NCBI RefSeq assembly: GCF_028621895.1
Contig: NZ_CP117520.1
Location: 248,001 to 312,000, forward strand
From: Acinetobacter sp. GSS19
GTDB lineage: Bacteria > Pseudomonadota > Gammaproteobacteria > Pseudomonadales > Moraxellaceae
Direction: 5' to 3'
DNA length: 64,000 nucleotides
The first letter of the stretch is position 1; every line of letters begins with the position of its first letter. Below the pieces are notes generated by a model that made no database searches, had not been told where the DNA came from, and worked only from the letters and a program-made list of their open reading frames with translations. This document shows, piece by piece, positions 63,592-64,000 of this stretch. The position numbers were made by a program, and so were the translations under genes.

Positions 63592-63975
63592 ATGAACTGG
63601 CTGCTGGTCGCATGTGGGGGCGCAATAGGCGCAACGTTACGTTATGCTGCAAGTTTGCTGCTGAAACCGCATGGACTGTTTCCCTGGCCGACCTGGTGGG
63701 TCAACTTGCTGGGCTGTTTTTGTGCCGGACTGTTTCTGGCTCTGTGTCAGAAATATCCTGCATTACAGCAGGAAACCCGTCTCTTTTTGATGGTCGGGAT
63801 TCTAGGGGGGTTTACCACATTTTCCAGTTTTGGTCTGGAAACCTTTCAATTGTTACGTCAGGGCCAACACATGCTGACCTTACTGTATGTGCTTTCGACG
63901 CTGTTTTTAGGGGTGCTGGTTCTGGCACTGGGTTTTTATCTGGCACAATACCTGTTGGCGAGCAAAAGCCTCTAA
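63592..63975 (+). CDS. crcB: Fluoride channel CrcB (Fluc)
   Basis: A 127-residue, four-helix dual-topology fluoride exporter. Diagnostic are GGAIGATLRY, WVNLLGCFCAG and the sodium/fluoride-site GGFTTFSSFGLE. The frame extends to a GTG at 63562, but the ATG at 63592 gives the family start. The fluoride riboswitch often found upstream of crcB is not recognised in the preceding 100 bp. Confidence 0.92.
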   Translation: MNWLLVACGGAIGATLRYAASLLLKPHGLFPWPTWWVNLLGCFCAGLFLALCQKYPALQQETRLFLMVGILGGFTTFSSFGLETFQLLRQGQHMLTLLYVLSTLFLGVLVLALGFYLAQYLLASKSL

Positions 63976-64000
63976 GCAAAAAAAAAGAAGTCTAAGCGAA

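Overview
The window looks like a core-chromosome segment of an Acinetobacter species (Moraxellaceae, Gammaproteobacteria). I base this on protein features rather than on any search: a tandem-domain polyphosphate:AMP phosphotransferase of the type known from A. johnsonii, a fused PhaAB-type Mrp antiporter, the order recC-recB-recD, a long UbiE N-terminus, and a moderate-GC, AT-rich-spacer style. I cannot name the species. I see no insertion sequence, transposase, integrase, prophage gene or CRISPR array.

Layout. 1-5.5 kb: the end of rlmB, an EamA permease, then on the minus strand pilB-pilC-pilD-coaE (type IV pilus assembly plus CoA synthesis). 5.8-12.8 kb: tpiA-secG, tRNA-Leu(GAG), two identical initiator tRNAs, and rimP-nusA-infB-rbfA (translation initiation and transcription termination). 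12.8-19.4 kb: a six-gene Mrp/Pha cation/proton antiporter operon on the minus strand. 19.4-23.1 kb: hisIE, a UvrD-like helicase and a degenerate AAA ATPase, tightly coupled on the minus strand. 23.2-26.5 kb: ubiE-ubiJ-ubiB (ubiquinone). 26.6-29.6 kb: two uncharacterised proteins flanking pap (polyphosphate:AMP phosphotransferase). 29.7-38.9 kb: recC-recB-recD. 38.9-39.7 kb: a gene-free stretch that appears to hold two tandem, diverged, terminator-ended non-coding modules, each preceded by an 18-bp dyad. 39.7-42.3 kb: rpsO-pnp.

42.3-54 kb: a small DUF465 protein, corA, then on the minus strand priA, a KefB/C-type antiporter, hslO, cbpA and cbpM; a small membrane protein; and corC-lnt. 54-64 kb: tusA, ETF-ubiquinone oxidoreductase, a DUF1285 protein, murI, a DUF4062 protein, hemH, an MBL-fold hydrolase, yacG, a TrmB-like methyltransferase overlapping a BaiN/HI0933-like flavoprotein, a HopJ-family protein and crcB. 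Most convergent gene pairs share a symmetrical A-stem-loop-T terminator.

The window is mostly housekeeping. The tpiA-secG-tRNA-rimP-nusA-infB-rbfA block and rpsO-pnp are normally one continuous cluster in other gammaproteobacteria; here they are separated by about 27 kb and truB is missing from between them. The places most worth a second look are the tandem RNA-like modules at 38.96-39.42 kb, the helicase plus atypical ATPase pair behind hisIE, and the stand-alone DUF4062 (TIR/STIR-like) protein between murI and hemH. None of these is proven to be a new system from sequence alone.
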